Origin: Microlunatus phosphovorus NM-1 | GTDB lineage: Bacteria > Actinomycetota > Actinomycetes > Propionibacteriales > Propionibacteriaceae | Length of the DNA stretch: 64,000 nt | Direction of reading: 5' to 3' | Assembly: GCF_000270245.1 (NCBI RefSeq) | Contig: NC_015635.1 | Span: 5,332,001 to 5,396,000 of the forward strand | Shown here: in pieces, positions 36,368 through 45,927 of the stretch | Numbering within the stretch: position 1 is the first letter of the stretch | Layout of the letters: every line of letters starts with the position of its first letter | Translations under genes and position numbers: made by a program | Notes under the pieces: generated by a model | Told to the model about the DNA's origin: nothing | Databases searched by the model: none | The model's input: the letters and a program-made list of their open reading frames with translations, nothing else

Positions 36368-37773
36368 CCGAGATGGATCTGGACGGGCTACCCGCCGCCC
36401 ACCGTCGACTCGTCGACGAGCAGCTCGGGCTGGTGCGGCGACTCGTCGACTACCCCATGCCCCCGTGGTTCCCGCAGGGACTCATCACCAGGGGCGCCGA
36501 CGTCGCCAACTCGCTCGACCCCGTGCACTGGCACGCGGACCGGGCGGCGATCGGAGCGACGTTCGGCGATCCGATCGGAGCCGCGGTCGCGGCGATCGGT
36601 GAGGCCGTCGAACGCTACTGCGGCAATCACGTGCCGACGAACCTGGTACGCGGCAGCTACGCCGAGCTGCTCCGGCGCGGTCACCGCGTCCTCGACCCGA
36701 CGAGCATCGTGCTCTTCTCCGCCGAGCAGTATCACACCGCTGGCTTCCCGTTCGTGCCCTTCACCCGTGACCTCGACGTGCTGTGGGCGCCGGGAGAGGA
36801 CCTCCACGACGGGAGCCCATGCCTGCTGCCGGCCTCGCTCGTCTACTGCAACTTCCACTGGAGTCCGGATCGCACGACCGAGCCGCGCACCAACGGCCTG
36901 GTCTACGCCGGCATCGCCGCCGGGCCGGACCGAACGTTCGCCGAGACCTCCGCCCTGGAGGAGCTGATCGAACGCGACGCCACGGCGCTGTGGTGGCACA
37001 GCGGCGCCTCGCCTCGCGGCCTGGACGTGAGCGGTGACCCACGGCTGACCGCCGCACTCGCGGTCCGGGACGACGCCAATCGAGTCGACTATCACTTCTT
37101 CGAGATCCCCACCGCCTTCGACACCCAGGTCGTCGGCTGTCTGCTGGAGGACCGGGAACTGCAGATCGTCGGTGCCGGATTCGCCTGCCGGTCCGATCCC
37201 GGTGAGGCCGCGCTCAAGGCCGCCGCCGAGGCCATCGGCACCTGGTTCTATTCGACCGGAATCCTCGATCCCGATGGCGCCATCTGGCAGGCGATCGCTA
37301 CCGGCGGTCTGGACCCGCGGGCGTACAAGCCCTATCGCGCCGACCGGTGCTACCTCGACGACTTCCGCGATGACTATCGCGACATCATCGACCTCGGCGC
37401 CCAGATGCAGTTCTATCTCGACCCGCGCGCTCGATCGCTGGTCACCCGGATCACCGACCCAGACGTACGGATCCCGCTGGCCGCACCGCCGACCAGAACC
37501 AACCGCGAGCCAGCCGTACGAAGGGCTCGACTGCTCGACGGCCTCGCCGAGCAAGGCATGCGGGCGTACGCCGTCGATGTCACCACGCCCGACATCGCCC
37601 GGGTCGGTCTGCACGTCAGTCGCGTCCTCACCCCGGATCTGACCTCCAACGCTCCCGCCTCCGCACCGTACTTCGGCGGTGACCGCATCCGCACCGAGCC
37701 GCACCGGCTCGGGCTGGTGCCGGCGCCACTGCGCGAGCAGGACCTCGTCCGCGCCCCGATCCCGCACGTGTGA
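36364..37773 (+). CDS. YcaO cyclodehydratase 1 (azoline type)
   Basis: 469 residues, GTG start overlapping the preceding stop. The YcaO ATP-binding motifs are GEAVERYCG (residue ~80) and SALEELIERDATALWW (~200), followed by AALKAAAEAIG. YcaO enzymes phosphorylate a peptide backbone amide, letting a Ser, Thr or Cys side chain close to an azoline. The protein ends RAPIPHV, a variant of the Pro-rich C-terminus that azoline-forming YcaO proteins need. It is paralogous to the next gene; the two may form a heteromer or act on different sites. Confidence 0.87.
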   Translation: MTEMDLDGLPAAHRRLVDEQLGLVRRLVDYPMPPWFPQGLITRGADVANSLDPVHWHADRAAIGATFGDPIGAAVAAIGEAVERYCGNHVPTNLVRGSYAELLRRGHRVLDPTSIVLFSAEQYHTAGFPFVPFTRDLDVLWAPGEDLHDGSPCLLPASLVYCNFHWSPDRTTEPRTNGLVYAGIAAGPDRTFAETSALEELIERDATALWWHSGASPRGLDVSGDPRLTAALAVRDDANRVDYHFFEIPTAFDTQVVGCLLEDRELQIVGAGFACRSDPGEAALKAAAEAIGTWFYSTGILDPDGAIWQAIATGGLDPRAYKPYRADRCYLDDFRDDYRDIIDLGAQMQFYLDPRARSLVTRITDPDVRIPLAAPPTRTNREPAVRRARLLDGLAEQGMRAYAVDVTTPDIARVGLHVSRVLTPDLTSNAPASAPYFGGDRIRTEPHRLGLVPAPLREQDLVRAPIPHV

Positions 37774-37780
37774 GGTGACC

Positions 37781-39064
37781 ATGAGCACTGACACCAACTC
37801 GCTGACCCGGCTGGTCGACTCTCGGCTGGGCCTGGTGACCGCCATCGACGAGCCGGCGCGGCACCCGAGCCTGCCGGATGCGTTGTCGATCGCCTCCGCG
37901 CGGCTGGCCGGCCTGCCTCCGGGAGCGGCGAGCCCCGGCGGAGCCGCCTGGTGGTCCCGGACGACGGCGCGCACGGCCGCCCTCGGTGAGGCCGTGGAAC
38001 GCTATGCCGCCACCCACCGGGTGATCATTCGCCGCGCGAGTGCCGATGAGCTGACCGCCGAGGGCGTGGCGCATCTTGACCCCGTCGCCCTCGCCCCCCA
38101 CTCCGCCGGCCAGTACGCCGCCCCGGGCTTCCCGTTCACCGCGCCCGACCGCGGTCGGACGATCTCCTGGTGCCGAGCCGTGGACGTGCCGGGCGCCGAG
38201 GTGCTGGTGCCGGCCAGTCGGGTCGGCCTCGAGATCATCGGTGGTGAGCCGATTCCGCACCTGCCGATCAATGCCGGGATCGCGGCCGGGTCGGATCTGG
38301 CCAGAGCCGGAGCCGCGGCCCTGGAGGAGGCGCTCGAGCGGCACGCCGTCGCCACCTCGTGGATCGGCGGCTTGAGCTGGCCGCGTCTGCCCGTCCCCGA
38401 CTGGCTCCTCGCGGTGCTCGGCGGCCGCGCAGCGTGCTACGACATAGCGGTCCACGCCGTCCCGGATCCCTTCGGTCTGCCCGTCACCGCGGTCCTGCTG
38501 ACCCAGAAGGACGGTCCGGTCCTCGGGATGGGCACCGCCCTGCGACCCCGGCGTGCCGACGCGATCGCCAAGGCTGCCGCCGAGGCCGTCGTCTCGTGCC
38601 AGGCAGCCCACCAGCTCGACGATCCCGAGACGCTCGCCGCCTGGGCCGGCGGACCGCTCCGGGCCTGGCGTGCCGATCGTCACTATCGCGACTCGTATCG
38701 CGCCGATCTGCACGACCTGGTCGATGTCTTCTGCCACGTGCAGCTGTATCTGGATCCGCGCGCCCGCGCCGATGTGCTTGACCGGCTGGCGTCCGGACGA
38801 CCGGCGACCGGCTGGCCGGAGGCGGCTGATGTGCCCGATCGCCGTGTCTATGTCGAGCGCGTGGTCGCGGCCGGGCGCCTCCCCTACCTGGTCGACCTCA
38901 CCACGCCGGATCTCGCCCGTGTCGGATTCGCGGCGGCGGCCAGCGTCGTCCCCGGGCTCCGCTGCACCGCGCCGGCCGCCTTCCCACATCTCGGCGGTGC
39001 CTGGCCGCAGCCGCTTTCCACACCCGAGTCCGAGCTGCTCCCGCCGCCCCTACCGCATGCCTGA
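37781..39064 (+). CDS. YcaO cyclodehydratase 2 (azoline type)
   Basis: 427 residues from ATG 37781, with GAGGTGA upstream; GTG 37775 is an in-frame alternative. It carries LGEAVERYAATH, AALEEALERHAVATSW and AIAKAAAEAVVS, the paired Glu motifs of the YcaO ATP site, and ends LPPPLPHA, again a Pro-rich tail like PxPxP. The N-terminal region is shorter than in YcaO 1. It has 30-40% apparent similarity to its neighbour by eye, consistent with old duplication. The gene lies 7 bases after YcaO 1. Confidence 0.87.
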   Translation: MSTDTNSLTRLVDSRLGLVTAIDEPARHPSLPDALSIASARLAGLPPGAASPGGAAWWSRTTARTAALGEAVERYAATHRVIIRRASADELTAEGVAHLDPVALAPHSAGQYAAPGFPFTAPDRGRTISWCRAVDVPGAEVLVPASRVGLEIIGGEPIPHLPINAGIAAGSDLARAGAAALEEALERHAVATSWIGGLSWPRLPVPDWLLAVLGGRAACYDIAVHAVPDPFGLPVTAVLLTQKDGPVLGMGTALRPRRADAIAKAAAEAVVSCQAAHQLDDPETLAAWAGGPLRAWRADRHYRDSYRADLHDLVDVFCHVQLYLDPRARADVLDRLASGRPATGWPEAADVPDRRVYVERVVAAGRLPYLVDLTTPDLARVGFAAAASVVPGLRCTAPAAFPHLGGAWPQPLSTPESELLPPPLPHA

Positions 39065-39119
39065 TCCCGCCACATGCCTGACCCTGCCCATGCCTGAAGA
39101 AGCTGCCCGGAGGACCCCG

Positions 39120-40430
39120 ATGACCGATCTGCTCGACGCGTCACCACGCAGTCGACTGCTGCCCGGACCGACCGCCGTGCCGAAGACACACCGCAGCGGG
39201 ACCCACCGCACCACCGATCCGGCCGTCACCGTCGCCCGGGTCTGGGCACACCGACGGACGATGGGAATCACCCGCATCGCCGACGTGACCGGCCTGGACC
39301 GAGTCGGGGTGCCGGTCACGATGGTGACCCGGCCGAACGCCCGCTCGCTGGCAGTGAACCAAGGCAAGGGACTGACCCTCGACGCGGCGCGGGCATCGGG
39401 GCTGATGGAGGCTGCCGAGACCTTCCACGCCGAGCACCCGCGGCTGCCGTTGCGTCTTTCGTCCTGGCGTCACCTCCGCGAAGAGCTCGAGACCGTCGAC
39501 TGCCACCGGCTGCCCCGGCACCCTTACGGCTCGTTCGACGACGATCGGATGCTGCTCTGGGCCTCCGGTGTCGATCTGCGCACCGGCGCCCCTGTCCAGC
39601 TGCCCTACGAACTCGTGCACACCCACTACACAACGCTGGCGCTGCCCGGGGCCGGTGCGTTCCTCGCCAGCTCCAACGGGCTGGCGTCGGGCAATCATCC
39701 GCTCGAGGCGGTGCTGCACGGGCTGTACGAGGTGGTCGAGCGCGACGCCACCGTGCTGTGGGAACTGTCCGACACCGCTCAGCAAGACGCGACGGCGGTC
39801 GACCTGCGTACCGTCACCGACCCGGGCTGCCGGGGCGTGCTGGATCGTTTTGCCGAGGCCGGGCTGGTGGTCGCCTGCTGGGAACAGACCAGCGACATCG
39901 GCATCGCGGTCTTCGCGGTCGAGGTGATCGACAGCGCCGACGGGATGGACGGTGCGCCGGCGGCAGCCGGGATGGGCGCACACCACGACGCGACGGTCGC
40001 GCTGGCGCGTGCGCTGACGGAGGCGGCCCAGAGCCGACTGACCGCGATCGCCGGGTCACGAGACGACCAGCCACCGTCGGCGTACGCGGTGGCGCACGAT
40101 CCCGCGACCCTGGCGTTGCACCGAGCCGAGCTGCAGCGGGTCAATGCTCAGGCGACCAGGTCTTTCGCCCAGGCTCCGCACGCGGTCCGCGACACCCTCG
40201 ACGAGGACCTGGCACAGCTGCTGGACGCGCTCGCCGCCGCGGGGCTGGATCACGTGGTCGCGGTCGACCTGAGCCGCACCGACCTGGGCATCGACGTCGT
40301 CCGGGTCGTGGTGCCAGGGCTGGAGCACCTGGCGTTCGCGCACGAGGAGTTCGTGCCGGGAAAACGTGCCCTGGCGGTGCTGGAAGCAACAGACACCACC
40401 GCCGAGCACGCCGCCGAGCAGCCGCGATGA
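39120..40430 (+). CDS. YcaO 3, TfuA-partner (thioamidation) type
   Basis: 436 residues. It belongs to the YcaO group that pairs with TfuA: GITRIADVTGLDRVGVPV, VTRPNARSLAVNQGKGLT and ASGLMEAAETFHAEHP are its hallmark segments, followed by LEAVLHGLYEVVERDATVLWE. It lacks the Pro-rich tail of the other two. In methanogens the YcaO-TfuA pair installs thioglycine in McrA, so thioamidation of the peptide is the leading idea. CGGAGGA sits 6 bases before ATG 39120; an upstream ATG at 39057, overlapping YcaO 2, is possible. ATGA overlap with tfuA. Confidence 0.88.
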   Translation: MTDLLDASPRSRLLPGPTAVPKTHRSGTHRTTDPAVTVARVWAHRRTMGITRIADVTGLDRVGVPVTMVTRPNARSLAVNQGKGLTLDAARASGLMEAAETFHAEHPRLPLRLSSWRHLREELETVDCHRLPRHPYGSFDDDRMLLWASGVDLRTGAPVQLPYELVHTHYTTLALPGAGAFLASSNGLASGNHPLEAVLHGLYEVVERDATVLWELSDTAQQDATAVDLRTVTDPGCRGVLDRFAEAGLVVACWEQTSDIGIAVFAVEVIDSADGMDGAPAAAGMGAHHDATVALARALTEAAQSRLTAIAGSRDDQPPSAYAVAHDPATLALHRAELQRVNAQATRSFAQAPHAVRDTLDEDLAQLLDALAAAGLDHVVAVDLSRTDLGIDVVRVVVPGLEHLAFAHEEFVPGKRALAVLEATDTTAEHAAEQPR

Positions 40431-41716
40431 GCGTCGGGTCCGGTACCGAGCTGCGGGTCATCCACGACCCGCAGCAGATCGTCGTGTTCCTCGGGCCGTC
40501 GCTCCCCGCGGACGCCGCCCGTCGGCTGCTCGATGCCGACTTCCGGCCGCCCGCCGCTCAGGGTGACGTGTATCGGGCCGCGCTCGGCGGCGCCGCGGTG
40601 ATCGTGCTCATCGATGGCCGGTTCGGCAGCGTCCCCGCGGTCTGGCACAAGGAGGTGCTGGCTGCGCTGGCCCAAGGCGTCCATGTGCTCGGGGCCGCCA
40701 GCATGGGTGCGCTGCGCGCCGCCGAGCTCGCCGACTTCGGGATGGAGGGCCACGGTGTGATCTTCGGCCGATATCACCGCGGCGAACTGACCGCTGACGA
40801 CGCCGTCGCGGTGGCGCACGCGGGGCCGGAGAGCGGACATCGCCGCCTGTCGGAGGCTCTGGTCGACATCCAGGCCACCCTTGACGCGGCGCACGCGGCC
40901 GGCATCGTGGATGTCGAGACGGCGGCGGCACTGGCCGCGACCGCTGAACGGCTCCACTACCCTCGCCGGACCTGGGGCGAACTGCTGGAGCAGTGTCCGC
41001 AGACCGCACTGGCGGACTGGCTGCCGACCGGCCGGGTGGAGCAGAAGCGCCGCGACGCCGAAGAGGTGCTGCGCACCGTCGCCGACCGCCTCGTCGCCGG
41101 GATCGCGCCCCGCCCGGTCGACCTGGCGGTCGAGGACAGCCAGGTGTGGGCTCGGGCGCGCACCGCCGCTGCCGACACGACCTCCTCGGATCACTCCGAC
41201 GTGCCGTTCGAGCTGATCGCCGACGAGCTTCGCCTGACCCCTGGGCGACCAGCCGCGAGCCGGTACGCCGCCGCCTACCGCGAGGCGCTGCTCCGACACG
41301 CCTTGCTGGAACTCGCCGGCGCCCTGCAACTGGGCCGACCCGATCTCACCGCAAAGACGGCCGAGGAACGCGCCGAGGCGGAGCAGGAGGTCTTGCGCCG
41401 AGTCGAGGCGCAGGTCTACGACGGTGTCCTCGCCCGGCTGCCCGGTGTGCTGGCCGCCGCCGACGATCTGACTCCTGCCGTCCGATGCGCTCGTCGGATC
41501 CGGGATGTGCTTGCCGAGCTCGGCGGCGTGGTGCCCCGCGCCACGGAAATCGGCACCAGTGACGAGGCGCTGCTCGCCGCCCATGCCGGCATCGCGTCCG
41601 ACGGCAACCATCGTCGGCGCTCTGCTCGGGCAGCCGGGTTCGCCTCGGAGGACGACCTGCGGCGCGCCCTGGTCCTCCGCCACCTCGCAGGTCTCAAGCC
41701 CGAGAACGCCTCGTGA
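40427..41716 (+). CDS. tfuA: TfuA-like protein
   Basis: 429 residues. The N-terminal TfuA domain is clear: IVVFLGPSLPADAARRLL, RPPAAQGDVYRAAL, VIVLIDGRFGSVPAVWHKEVLAAL and VLGAASMGALRAAELADFGM. TfuA is named after trifolitoxin production and cooperates with YcaO in thioamide formation, probably in sulfur delivery. The C-terminal ~200 residues are Ala/Arg-rich helices, longer than in minimal TfuA proteins; their role is unknown. ATG overlaps the YcaO 3 stop by 4 bases, suggesting translational coupling. Confidence 0.9.
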   Translation: MSVGSGTELRVIHDPQQIVVFLGPSLPADAARRLLDADFRPPAAQGDVYRAALGGAAVIVLIDGRFGSVPAVWHKEVLAALAQGVHVLGAASMGALRAAELADFGMEGHGVIFGRYHRGELTADDAVAVAHAGPESGHRRLSEALVDIQATLDAAHAAGIVDVETAAALAATAERLHYPRRTWGELLEQCPQTALADWLPTGRVEQKRRDAEEVLRTVADRLVAGIAPRPVDLAVEDSQVWARARTAAADTTSSDHSDVPFELIADELRLTPGRPAASRYAAAYREALLRHALLELAGALQLGRPDLTAKTAEERAEAEQEVLRRVEAQVYDGVLARLPGVLAAADDLTPAVRCARRIRDVLAELGGVVPRATEIGTSDEALLAAHAGIASDGNHRRRSARAAGFASEDDLRRALVLRHLAGLKPENAS

Positions 41717-41765
41717 CCGAACGACACACCACCCAACCACTGACACCGAGAAGCGAGTCGATCGC

Positions 41766-43904
41766 ATGAGCGAACTGCAGGACCTGAACCTCACCTACCC
41801 CGTGGCTCGGCAAGATGCCGTGGTCGAGCGGCTGCACGGCGTCGACGTGCCCGATCCGTACCGCTGGCTCGAAGACCTCGGTGATCCCGACACCCTGCCC
41901 TGGGTCCGGGCTCAAGGTGCTCTCGCCCGCACGGTCCTGGATGCCTCCCCGTGGAAGGCCCACTTCAGCGAGCGGCTCCGTCAGGTGTGGAGCCAACGCA
42001 CTTGCCACACCGCATTGATGCAAGGGGGCAAGTACTTCTACTTCTTCAACGACGGCAGCCAGGAACAAGACGGGCTGTACGTGATGGACGCGCCCGACGG
42101 TGAGCCGCGGCTGCTGCTCGACCCGTCGGCCGAACACAGTGAGGCGGGCAGCGCCACGATCTCCTATGCCACCGCGAGCCCCGACGGGTCGCTGCTGGCC
42201 TACAGCCTCAGCTTCGGCGGCTCGGACTGGCAGCAGTGGCGGGTGCGGGAGGTCGCGACCGGCGAGGATCTGCCGGAGCGGCTGGAAGGCAGCAAATTCT
42301 CGGCCGCCGGCTGGAACGCCGACTCGACCGGCTTCTACTACACCTGCTTCGCTGAACGGGACAGCGCAGCGGAGCCCGACGCCGAGACCAACTCCGAAGC
42401 CGCCGCCAAGACCAGTGCTGAGTGGGAACCTGATCTCGACCCGGTCGTCGCGTTCCACCGGGTCGGCACCGACCAGGCCGAGGACGAGCTCGTCTACGAA
42501 GACCCAGCACACCCCGAGCAGGGCATCACCGTACTCACCTCCGAGGACGGCAGCCACCTGATCCTCTTTCTCTGGCGGGGTGATGCGGCGACCACCGGCA
42601 TCATCGTCAAAGACATCACCGACGCAGCCTCGGCGACAGACCCGGGGTTCGTGGAACTGCTGCCCGACTTCGACGCGTCCTATTCCTACGTCGCGGGCGA
42701 GGGGCCGATCATGTGGTTCCAGACCGATCGGGATGCCCCGATGGGCCGCATCATCCGCACCGATGCCCGGCGTCCCGGCGAGATCGTCGAGGTGGTGGCC
42801 GAGGGCTGCCACGCGATCCAGGGCGCGGGTCTGATCGGCGGCAAGCTCTATGTCGTCCAGCTGGTCGACGCGTGCAGCCGGATCCACGTACACGACCCGT
42901 ACGACGGCCGGTATCTCGGCGAGGTGTCGCTGCCCGGCGCAGGCACGGTCGAGGGACTGCGCAGCGATCCCGCCGGCACCGAGTGCTTCTACTCCTTCAC
43001 CGATTTCTTGCGCCCGGCCACCGTTTATCGGCTGGACACCCGCGACGACACCAGCACCGTCTTCTTCGAGCCCGAGCTCACCTTCGACCCGGACGACTTC
43101 GTCGTCGAGCAGGTCCGCTTCACCGCCGACGACGGTGTCGAGGTGCCGGTTTGGCTCGGCCGGCACCGCGATACGCCTCGCGATGGCGCCCGACCGACCT
43201 TCCTCGCCGCGTACGGCGGGTTCGGGTTTGCCATCACGCCGTCGTTCACCCCCGGGCCCCTGGCCTGGATGGAGCTGGGCGGCATCTACGCGCTGGCCAA
43301 CGTGCGGGGCGGCGGTGAGTTCGGCGAGGCGTGGCACGAGGCCGGCTCGGGCCGGCGCAAGGTGCGCGCCGTCGACGATCTCATCGGCGCCGCCGAGTGG
43401 TTGGCCGAGTCTGGCTGGACCGAGCCGGAGCGGCTAGCGGTCGGCGGGATGAGCAACGGTGGTCTGCTGACCACCGCGCTGCTCACCCGCCGGCCGGACG
43501 TGTGCGCCGGGGTGCTGGCGGTCAATGGGGTGATGGACCTGGTGCGCTTCGACCGGTTCACCATCGGCTGGTCCTGGCGGTTCGAGTACGGCGACCCCGG
43601 CGGCCCCGACGATTTCGCCGCGTTGCTGGCTCTGTCGCCGTTGCACAACGTCACTGACGAGACCGCCTATCCGGCTGCCCTGATCTGCACGGCGGTCCGT
43701 GATGACCGGGTGGTGCCCGCGCACAGCTTCAAATTCGCTGCGGCCCTGCAGCGGGCACAGGCGACGAGCGCCCCAGCGCTGCTGCGCGTCGACGAGGAGG
43801 CTGGTCATGGCCGTGATGCCCGGCTGGATGCCGGGCTGTCCGATCTGAGCGACCGCTGGGCGTTCTCGGCGGAGGTGGTCGGGCTGACGCGGACGACGCC
43901 GTGA
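41766..43904 (+). CDS. Prolyl oligopeptidase (S9A) family peptidase
   Basis: 712 residues with no signal peptide. An N-terminal beta-propeller (to ~430) is followed by an alpha/beta-hydrolase: Ser in GGMSNGGLL (~562), Asp in VRDDRVV (~646) and His in EEAGHGRD (~681). POP enzymes cut short peptides after Pro. The candidate precursor has Pro at 'GAP' and 'SAP', so leader removal or macrocyclisation inside the cell is plausible. Located 49 bases after tfuA and overlapping the MATE gene by 4 bases, it is part of the operon. A stretch rich in Glu/Ala (near residue 205-220) is an unusual insertion. Confidence 0.9.
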   Translation: MSELQDLNLTYPVARQDAVVERLHGVDVPDPYRWLEDLGDPDTLPWVRAQGALARTVLDASPWKAHFSERLRQVWSQRTCHTALMQGGKYFYFFNDGSQEQDGLYVMDAPDGEPRLLLDPSAEHSEAGSATISYATASPDGSLLAYSLSFGGSDWQQWRVREVATGEDLPERLEGSKFSAAGWNADSTGFYYTCFAERDSAAEPDAETNSEAAAKTSAEWEPDLDPVVAFHRVGTDQAEDELVYEDPAHPEQGITVLTSEDGSHLILFLWRGDAATTGIIVKDITDAASATDPGFVELLPDFDASYSYVAGEGPIMWFQTDRDAPMGRIIRTDARRPGEIVEVVAEGCHAIQGAGLIGGKLYVVQLVDACSRIHVHDPYDGRYLGEVSLPGAGTVEGLRSDPAGTECFYSFTDFLRPATVYRLDTRDDTSTVFFEPELTFDPDDFVVEQVRFTADDGVEVPVWLGRHRDTPRDGARPTFLAAYGGFGFAITPSFTPGPLAWMELGGIYALANVRGGGEFGEAWHEAGSGRRKVRAVDDLIGAAEWLAESGWTEPERLAVGGMSNGGLLTTALLTRRPDVCAGVLAVNGVMDLVRFDRFTIGWSWRFEYGDPGGPDDFAALLALSPLHNVTDETAYPAALICTAVRDDRVVPAHSFKFAAALQRAQATSAPALLRVDEEAGHGRDARLDAGLSDLSDRWAFSAEVVGLTRTTP

Positions 43905-45349
43905 CCGGCGCGGCGGACAACGCCGAGAGTGCCCCGGCCGCTGCCACGGCGCCGGCAGCACCGGCGGCGCTGCCGAGGCGGGTTCGTGCGGCGTGGATCG
44001 TCACGTATCCGCTGATCGTCGCGAGCGCGGCCAGCACCACACTGGCGGTGGTCGACACGCTGCTGCTGGGTCGGTTCGGCACCGCGGCCCTCGCCACGAT
44101 CGCGTTGGCGACACCGGTCTTCGTCTTCGGCTCGGCTCTGGTGGTGCCGTGGGGAACCGCCGTGCAGGTCCTCATCGCCCGGCTCCACGGGGCCGAGGAC
44201 ACCGCCAGGATCGGTCGGCTGCTCGGGATCGGTCTGCGTGTCTGCCTCGCGGCCGCCCTACTGCCGACCCTGACCATCATCGCGGCCGCGCCGTGGATTC
44301 TGCACGTGCTGGCCGGAGGAGAGGTGCCGGTCGAGGCGAGCACCGTCGTCCGGATCCTTGCCTGCACCCTGCCGTTGACCGCGGTGACCGCGCACTACCG
44401 AGGGGTCTTCGGCGGCCTGGGGAGGACTCGCATCACCATGCAAGTCGCCCTGGGGGTCAACATCGTCAACATCCCGTTGGACGTGCTCCTGGTCTATGGA
44501 CTCGGTCTGGGCGCCGTCGGCTCCGCCCTCGGCACGCTCGCCGCCGTCGCCAGCGGCGCCGGCTACATTGCCTGGCTCGCACGCCGTGAGCTGCGCCCCG
44601 ACTATCCGGCACCGCCCATCCACCGATCCCGTTGGCGCCGTGCGGCGGGGGGCGATGAGAAGGCAGAAGGACCTGCGTCCCGGGCCCTTGCGGGGGAGGT
44701 ATGGAAGATCGGCTGGCCCGACACCACCTTCGCGGTGATCGTCTACGGCGCCGACGTGCTGCTGACCGCCATCGTCGCGACCATCGGCACGGCTGACCTC
44801 GCGGGCTACCGTTTGATGGTCACCACCGTCACGGTGCTGTGGGTGGTCGTGTTCTCCTGCAGCAGCGGCATCTCGATCCTCGCCGGGCAGCGACTCGGCG
44901 CCGACGACGAGCCTGGTGCTCGCGCGGCGCTCCGAGCCGGCGCGGTGCTGATGGCAGGCCTGTGCGTGCTCGTCGTGCTGCTGCCGCTGCTTGTTCCGTA
45001 CTGGTACTTCGGCCTGTTCTCCACCGACCGCGGCGTCGTGGACGCCGCCACCAGCGCGGTCTGGGTGCTGCTGCTGCTCGTGCCCGCCATGGTCGTCGCC
45101 ATGAGTTTGGCGGGGCTGCTCCGCGCCGGTGGCGACACCAAGGGGATCATGTACGCGGGTGGCCTGAGCCAGTTCGTGCTCGCGCTGCCGGTGGCCTGGT
45201 TCGCGGTGCAGGTGCTGGGCTGGGGCATCGCCGGTGCCTATCTCGGCTTCGCCACCGGGATCCTCGGCCGCGCTGTCTTCACCGTGCTGCGCTGGCGTCA
45301 GGGTCGGTGGCGTACCGCGCTGTCGAGCGCTGCGATCGGCAGCAAATAG
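43901..45349 (+). CDS. MATE-family exporter
   Basis: 482 residues with 12 hydrophobic helices. Typical MATE features are VDTLLLGRFGTAALATIALATPVF in the first bundle, YRGVFGGLGRTRITM in the middle and RAGGDTKGIMYAGGLSQ in the second bundle. It would export the mature RiPP using an ion gradient. The GTG start overlaps the peptidase stop (GTGA), so it closes the biosynthetic operon. Its 3' end overlaps the convergent regulator gene by 52 bases. Confidence 0.92.
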   Translation: MTGAADNAESAPAAATAPAAPAALPRRVRAAWIVTYPLIVASAASTTLAVVDTLLLGRFGTAALATIALATPVFVFGSALVVPWGTAVQVLIARLHGAEDTARIGRLLGIGLRVCLAAALLPTLTIIAAAPWILHVLAGGEVPVEASTVVRILACTLPLTAVTAHYRGVFGGLGRTRITMQVALGVNIVNIPLDVLLVYGLGLGAVGSALGTLAAVASGAGYIAWLARRELRPDYPAPPIHRSRWRRAAGGDEKAEGPASRALAGEVWKIGWPDTTFAVIVYGADVLLTAIVATIGTADLAGYRLMVTTVTVLWVVVFSCSSGISILAGQRLGADDEPGARAALRAGAVLMAGLCVLVVLLPLLVPYWYFGLFSTDRGVVDAATSAVWVLLLLVPAMVVAMSLAGLLRAGGDTKGIMYAGGLSQFVLALPVAWFAVQVLGWGIAGAYLGFATGILGRAVFTVLRWRQGRWRTALSSAAIGSK

Positions 45350-45903
45350 CGCTGAGCCGGTCCGCTGCCGGCAATCGTCAGCTGACCCGCGCGCCGCAGT
45401 CGCTGCAGCGCGCGGGTCACTGTCGGTCGGGTGCGGCCGGTGGCAGCAGCCAACAGCCCGTGAGTGAGGGCCACGTCGATCCGCACCCACGACCCCGCCA
45501 CCACCCCGAACCGCGCGGCGAGCAATGCCAGCAGCTCGAACAGCTGGTCCTCGGTGTGGGAGTGGGCCATCGCCGCTGCCCACGCCTCCCGCCAATGCAG
45601 CTGGTCACGCAGAGCGCCGGCGACCTCGGCAGAGGCGAGCGCCTGCTCCCAGACCAGTTCCTCGACCAACACGTCAGTCAGCGCGTGGTGCCGGATGTGA
45701 CACAGGTCCGTGCCGTGGCCGGTGACCAGATGCCCGGTGCCGGCGAGATCAAGCAACCAGGCGTCTCCGCTCGGGTGCTCGGCCCAGGTGGCGAGGACCC
45801 CCTGGCGGACCAGGGCGATGCTCCGCTCCGCCAGGGCCAGGTCCTCGCCGGCCTCACGGCCGACCAAATGCTCGCGTCGATCAAGCACCGTCGACCATCG
45901 CAA
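45298..45903 (-). CDS. Crp/Fnr-like transcriptional regulator
   Basis: 201 residues. The C-terminus is a Crp-type helix-turn-helix (LLAAATGRTRPTVTRALQRLRRAGQLTI). The N-terminal ~120 residues have a beta-roll-like pattern but no recognisable phosphate-binding cassette for cAMP. It may sense something else and regulate the adjacent import operon or the RiPP genes. TTG 45903 is used; GTG 45888 is an alternative, and neither has a good ribosome site. It is convergent with the MATE gene and follows the import operon by 25 bases. Confidence 0.7.
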   Translation of the reverse strand: MRWSTVLDRREHLVGREAGEDLALAERSIALVRQGVLATWAEHPSGDAWLLDLAGTGHLVTGHGTDLCHIRHHALTDVLVEELVWEQALASAEVAGALRDQLHWREAWAAAMAHSHTEDQLFELLALLAARFGVVAGSWVRIDVALTHGLLAAATGRTRPTVTRALQRLRRAGQLTIAGSGPAQRYLLPIAALDSAVRHRP

Positions 45904-45927
45904 TCGTGCCCCGGGGGGCTCCGGACC

